Shown here: positions 59,205-64,000 of the stretch, piece by piece
Numbering within the stretch: the first letter of the stretch is position 1
Layout: each line of letters starts with the position of its first letter
DNA from: Kuschelorhynchus macadamiae
Taxonomy: Eukaryota > Arthropoda > Insecta > Coleoptera > Curculionidae
Assembly (NCBI GenBank): GCA_030620095.1
Contig: JAUTXW010000884.1
Span: 310,001-374,000, forward strand
DNA: 64,000 nt
Direction of reading: 5' to 3'
Translations under genes and position numbers: made by a program
Notes under the pieces: model-generated
Told to the model about the DNA's origin: nothing
What the model saw: the letters and a program-made list of their open reading frames with translations, nothing else
Database searches by the model: none

Positions 59205-60140
59205 TAAATATCCGGATATTCCTTCAGCTATGAGACCGATTCTTCATGGAAAAGGTTCACCAATTCCAGCGCCTTCGGCAAATTGGGAGGAAGGTTTAGA
59301 AATGTATGGTGATAACGCAGAACCCGATATGTATTAGAAGAAGACAGTTCTTATTTTCCCGAAAGTGAAGAAAAAGCGCCTCATTTAATCGAACAAACTG
59401 AATTAAATGAAGTAGCGCGGGACCTTCACTTGTCCAAAGCGCATGCTGAACTATTAGGTTCAAGATTACAACAATGGAATTTACTAGCCACTGGAACCGA
59501 AGTTACAATATTTAGGAACAGTAACCAGGAGCAATCCACTGTGTTAATCCAAATAGTTTTATGACAAATTTAGGGTTTGCACATAACCCGGAAGAATGGC
59601 ATTTATTTATAGGTTTTTCTAAAATAAGTTTGAAAGCATTTCTGCTCCATAATGGCAACAAATGATACTTTATTCTTCTTGCGCATGCAGTTGACATGAA
59701 GGAAACATCCGAAAGTATGTCACTTATTTTAAATGCACTAAGCTATGATACGTATAAATGGCAGGTATGTGGTGACCTAAAAATCATAGAACTGTTGCTA
59801 GGGGTTTCAGGGTGGATTTACCAAGTATTGCTGTTTTCTTTGTCTTTGGGACAGTAGGACAACACAGAGCCATTACCAAGTAAAAGAATGGCTTCAGAGA
59901 GATCAATTTATTTCAAGCTTATGTAAAGAATATACCTCTTGTTGATCCTAAAAAAGTTCTGTTAGCTCTCTTACATATTAAACCGGGATTGATGAAAAAT
60001 TTGAAAGCTTTAGATAAAGAAGGAGATGCGTATAAATACCTTAAACAAACTTGAGACCAAGCTTAAAAAGGGAATGTTTTTTGGACCACAAATTAGAAAA
60101 ATGCTAAGGGATTTTGCAGAATTGGTCTCGGCCGATCCAT
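59205..60140 (+). pseudogene. Relic of a multi-copy, unclassified arthropod element protein
   Basis: Plus-strand pieces in several frames: FPSAMRPILHGKGSPIPAP (59225), EEKAPHLIEQTELNEVARDL (59370), LSKAHAELLGSRLQQWNLLA (59430), FAHNPEEWHLF (59577), and PLVDPKKVLLALLHIKPGLM (59940), then KALDKEGDAYKYL. From memory this order belongs to a protein repeated many times in insect and other invertebrate genomes, without a characterised function; I infer a transposon protein. About ten stops and shifts break it, and the C-terminal half is missing. It lies downstream of the split TATA promoter on the same strand. Confidence 0.6.
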
Positions 60141-60384
60141 TTATAAAAATACAAGACATTTTTTTTTAATTTTTAAAGACTTAAAACTGAAAATAATTTA
60201 GTTGGTTTATTTTTCAACTCTAACGTCAAAACCTGAAAAATCAGAAACTGTTGCGTCTCAAAATCTAAATAAATCGAGATAATGGGGAGTAGTTTTAACT
60301 AAATTTATTATAGAGTTATCTTTTTAGGTCAGTTCTCAAACATGAAACATTACATAATTAGAAATAGAGAATTTTAAGAATTAA

Positions 60385-60404
60385 TAGGTTAGGTTAGGTT
60401 AGGT
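60385..60404 (+). repeat. Short TTAGG run
   Basis: Four copies of taggt/ttagg. TTAGG is the common insect telomere unit; four interstitial copies are not a telomere. Confidence 0.8.
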
Positions 60405-60589
60405 CCCTCAAAATGCACGGATGGGCTGTTAAGTAAACTGAAAAAGTACGATTTTTCATTTTTTTTTCTTTATTTAGTAGCAAAGAAAATAGCTTGAAAA
60501 CCGTTTTTTTTTATGTATTGTTTGTGGAGTCGTTCCGGTTACCTCTGGCGAGAAAAATGTATAGAAAAATATTGAAAGTAGACAAGAGG

Positions 60590-61125
60590 GTATAAAGATT
60601 AGTGAAGAAATTATTAACAGTTTCATATGCGGACGACATAGCTATTCTTGCAGATAATTTAGAAGATATACAGGGCTTAGTGCACTTAATGGTCGCAGCA
60701 AGGCGTAGGAGAGACTTAAAATTAACATTTCGAAAACAAGATGGATGACTATGGGTAAGATAAATGTGGGTCCTGGCTAAGTGCTGCTTAACAGAGAGAA
60801 GATAAAACGCGTGGATCACTTTAAATATCATCTAGCATCTGGATGAATATGGTAGGACCCGTCTTGTGTAACAGAAAATGTTCGATGCATCTCTGCAAGA
60901 TAGTACTAAACTGTTGTATATGGTCTATCCTACTTTATGATTGTGAAACCTGGACACTGAAGACCACAACTATTAAGAAACTAAAGGCCTTCGAACTTGA
61001 TGTTACTGTATTTAAGGAATTTATAATAAAGAAAAGGTATCTAAACCTACGGAGCATTTTTGAGGAAATAACGCTTAAAATGGGATACAACTGTGTTACA
61101 GTATTTTTTCGCAGTGTTGCCTGCT
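60590..61125 (+). pseudogene. LINE reverse transcriptase fragment
   Basis: Plus strand: a SFIYADDIAILADNLEDIQ-like piece (reads with one base adjusted near 60625) is RT motif C with its ADD pair. At 60880-61090 LNCCIWSILLYDCETWTLKT and KKLKAFELDV form the conserved post-RT region of RTE/R1-like LINEs (Y-x-C-E-T-W). The palm N-terminal to motif C is missing. Stops and shifts throughout. It differs from the jockey-like LINE at 31.7-34.1 kb, so it is another lineage. Confidence 0.72.
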
Positions 61126-63632
61126 AAACAGAATATTTTTTTTTGAGCAAAGAAATTTTGGAAGAACATTATAACGCATTAGACGAATATGCCCATTTTT
61201 GAAGTCGTCAACATAATAATGGGATTATAGAAAGCGGTTTTCCCCAAGCTTCTTTATTCGTTCCATTGCGACTGCTCTAAATGTTTGTCTAGTTCACATT
61301 TTGGACTGGATTTTTCACCAATTTTCACAGAGAACTTCTAATTTTAAGAAGCTGGTCTGGTTTCAAAAATGCTTTTTGCAGCGATGTCTGATGCTGAATC
61401 AACTCTGCTATAGAAAGAAAAGGGATTTACAAAAAAGGACATTTTCATGGAAAAGAACTTTAAGTAAAAGAGATACATTTATTATAATCAATCTTTCGAA
61501 GGATAAAAAAAATCTATCTTTGGTATTGAAGAGTGCAAATTTTCAATTTTTAGTCAATATCTAAAAATGCAAACTGGCGGCGCCAACATAGCGGACGTCT
61601 TTTGTGCAGATTCGAGTGAAAATAAGTGTCTGAGGTATTTAAGAGTACAAATTATACATTTTTAGTCAAAATGGCCAATCAGTTTTTCTATTTGCGTAGA
61701 TTCAATTGAAAATCTTATCTGGAAGGTTTTTAATAGTGCAAAAATGGGTATCTGGGAGTGAGAGATGAATTTTTGTATTTTTTTTTTATAATTGTTTTGC
61801 TTTATTTCACTCTGTTTCCAAGGAAAGACGGTAAGAGCCTTGATGAGAGTAGACTACCGAAAGCACTGCAGGCCCATATTTAAAGAACTCCCAACAATAA
61901 CGTCTGTCTACATCTTGGAAATCATGGTATAAGTAAAAAATCATATTCATAAAGTTACCAGAAATAAATCTAAGTTCACACCCGCATATTGCCTGCTGAA
62001 AAGATGTCAGAATGGCCCAGCGTATCTGGCTATATTTAATGTCCTTCCTGCCCAACCAGAAAAAATTAAAACTGGAAGACTTTAATTGAAAATGTATTTT
62101 TATAATTTTGAATATTCTATTAAATTTAGTTTTTAATTTTATATGACAAAATAAATGTTTGATTAATTAAAGGTATTCCAGGAGTAATCTGGAGTGTTTA
62201 GAGATATTAGTTTCAGAAAAAGAGGTATTTTTTGTTAAAAAAAAGTGAGCACAAATTTTAAGCAGCTATTCTCTCCTTAGTAATAAACGATCAATCATCA
62301 GTTTTTTGAGACCAACTGAATGAAATAAGTAGGTGAATTAAAAATAAAAACCTCACATAAACAAAATCGAACGTAAAAACGGCGCGTAGGCTGACGAGCT
62401 ACTCCGATTAGGCAAACCCATTAAAGATTTTGCTCTCACATTCCAATTTTAATATGTAACAACTTGTTTGGCGTTCTGAATTTAGCAGTTTTTCCTAACA
62501 AAAGCTACGGTGGTTGTTTAAACATTAAATTTATTAAATTATGCTGCGAATTGGATTATGCAAAAATTCGTCATTGCGTTTATTTAAGTAAAGCCGGAAT
62601 AATTTTAGAATTTGGAATATTTTTAGCTGTGAATCAGCCTAAAATGCTAATATCTCGTTATAAAACGAACATTATTTTCGATTTTTCTCTGAAAGTTACG
62701 TTCTGGAGATGTATTATTTTGTATAGCTAATTTTGAAACAAATATAAGGTGCCTTCCCTCAGTAAGGTCTTCCCAATTTTAAGCCGACTCTAGACTAAAT
62801 TTTATTTAATAAAAATAACTGTGTTATTTACAATGACCCCTAACCTAACATATCCAGAGTTACCAAGCAAAGAATAGGTACCATAAAACCCACTGGGTAG
62901 ACTACCCAGGCGCCCTCTGGCGTTAGGTTCGAGGGTGAGTCGTGGAGGTATGCAAAATGTAGCCTCAGAATATTTTCTGCATGCTGGTATTCTGTTTCAC
63001 TTGCAAAATGTAAAAAAACAAAAAGGATTCTGAAAGAGCATAGATAACAGAAAAAATCCTTAAATATAGACCGATATTTGCAAAAAAGTGTAAGCAAATT
63101 ACATTTATTGCCGTTTCTGTCTGTATAGGATTCACCTGTTAATCTTGCTGGTAAAAAAAATGGCCAATTAGGTAGTCATCAATAATTCCTACCCATACGT
63201 TCAGCGAAAATTGTTTCTGAAAATGTCTTTCTTTAATAAATATTCCTAATGGAATCACTGCTAATTAATTTTAAAATTGACTTCAATCTGGTTAGGGCTA
63301 AATTAGCGCCTTAGTACTACAAATAACACTGCCGAATTTCAGCCAAATCGGCTTAAGGATATTTATGATATTTATAAAAAACCTATTTTTTTTACTTTAA
63401 CACCTTGTATCTCAGAATAGAGACAACTCAATGACTGACAATGACCTAAAGAATCACCTCCTGGAGTTACGTACCGTAGTTAGGAAACACCCTGTATCTA
63501 GATAATTTTGATTTAATTTTAAGGCCTTAAAAACGATTCTTTGTGTATTTTTGAAATTGGCGGGTTAAAATTTGAATGTTTTTAGAAATGATTTGAGGTG
63601 GAATATTTTTCATGTATAAGTTCGCCTATTAA
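61126..63632. other. Spacer with short repeats and a transposon end
   Basis: agagtgcaaattttcaatttttagtcaa (quoted in part: caatttttagtcaa) near 61537 and again as catttttagtcaa near 61660 mark a two-copy repeat of about 115 bp. ggaaacaccctgtatc at 63484 looks like a mariner-type end. Frames at 61807-62055, 62464-62730 and 62840-63097 have no recognisable domain. Confidence 0.45.
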
Positions 63633-64000
63633 GGGAGAACTGCACGCAAAAAGTGAAAAACTAGCGACAAGGTTTAGTCAAGTTCAAAGTAAGATGAAAA
63701 GGTACCTACGTATTAGAAAAAACTTCCTGCACGTCCAACCTCAAAAAAGTGTGTTATGTATAGGCAATTTAAATTACATTTCGTTTAAAAATGCAGTTAG
63801 GTAGACAAAGGATCAATGCAAGGCTGTAAAGAGCCATTTTGTGGAAAAAAATCATATGCGATGGCATTTGCGTCAAAAAGTGGTCGAAAAATGGTCGAAA
63901 ATGGACAAATCTACTTCTCTTTTATAATTCTAGATTAGATTTTTTCATAAAAAATCGCATTTAGCGCCCAACTATACATATTTCCCTATTGAAATCACAT
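63633..64000. mobile_element. TTAA-flanked element, second copy, cut by window end
   Basis: TTAA at 63629-63632, then gggagaactgcacgc. The following sequence matches the reverse complement of 7636-8066 closely (ctagcgacaaggt, ggtacctacgtattagaaaa, gagccattttgtggaaaa, tttagcgcccaactatac). The frame at 63598-63804 is not a gene. Confidence 0.88.

Noticed and set aside
60385..60404. TTAGG run as a telomere or telomere fusion
   Set aside because: Only four units, with ordinary sequence on both sides.
62840..63097. 85-codon minus-strand frame
   Set aside because: No domain recognised; the surrounding DNA has features of non-coding repeats.

Overview
The window reads as non-genic, A+T-rich insect chromosomal DNA. 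An insect, probably a beetle, is suggested by the mix of Tc1/mariner-type transposases with a DUF4817-like N-terminal helix-turn-helix, BED-finger hAT transposases, pogo/Tigger, Penelope-like elements with GIY-YIG endonucleases, jockey-like LINEs, long (TA)n tracts and a short TTAGG run. The species cannot be fixed from this sequence. No complete host protein-coding gene is visible. Nearly every protein-like stretch is a mobile-element protein, and nearly all are broken by stops, frameshifts, deletions or nested insertions.

Layout. 0-8 kb: a (TA)n tract, a dispersed ~140-bp repeat with ATGGCGG motifs, a 3.7-kb mariner-type element with ~0.9-kb inverted repeats (1744-5464), an 830-bp fold-back and a 525-bp TTAA-flanked element. 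8-14 kb: a palindrome, a degenerate hAT-like transposase, a 152-bp inverted-repeat unit holding a hammerhead-like motif, and a second long-inverted-repeat mariner relic (11829-13868). 14.9-21 kb: two Penelope-like relics on opposite strands with hammerhead-like motifs at their ends, and a LINE fragment. 22.5-28.8 kb: a well-bounded mariner-type element (22537-25124) with an insertion inside its transposase, a pogo/Tigger transposase relic, and a small hAT (27500-28450) inserted with a perfect 8-bp duplication into a long (TA)n tract. 31-36.5 kb: a GC-rich patch and a jockey-like LINE with an intact 424-codon reverse transcriptase frame, inserted into a monomer of the dispersed repeat, then more repeat units. 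36.5-46 kb: mostly featureless, with a possible host promoter/first exon near 38.3-38.6 kb and a 715-bp hAT MITE with a perfect 8-bp duplication. 46.3-47.1 kb: a relic of a Cys-rich protein family. 47.96-49.41 kb: the largest array of the dispersed repeat. 51.9 kb: the best hammerhead-like motif. 55.13-58.89 kb: a nearly intact 3763-bp hAT element with a perfect 8-bp duplication, inserted just downstream of a TATA box. 59-61 kb: relics of another repeat-associated protein and of a LINE. The window ends inside a second copy of the TTAA-flanked element.

The most interesting signals are non-coding: (1) a dispersed and tandem repeat whose most conserved core carries paired GCCGCCAT/ATGGCGGC motifs like a YY1/PHO binding site, headed by a hairpin-bearing leader; (2) a scatter of small hammerhead-ribozyme-like motifs, several near Penelope relics or (TA)n tracts, one inside perfect 33-bp inverted repeats and two at the inner ends of a mariner element's inverted repeats; and (3) datable nested insertions. 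Identifications rest on recalled family motifs; no search could be run.
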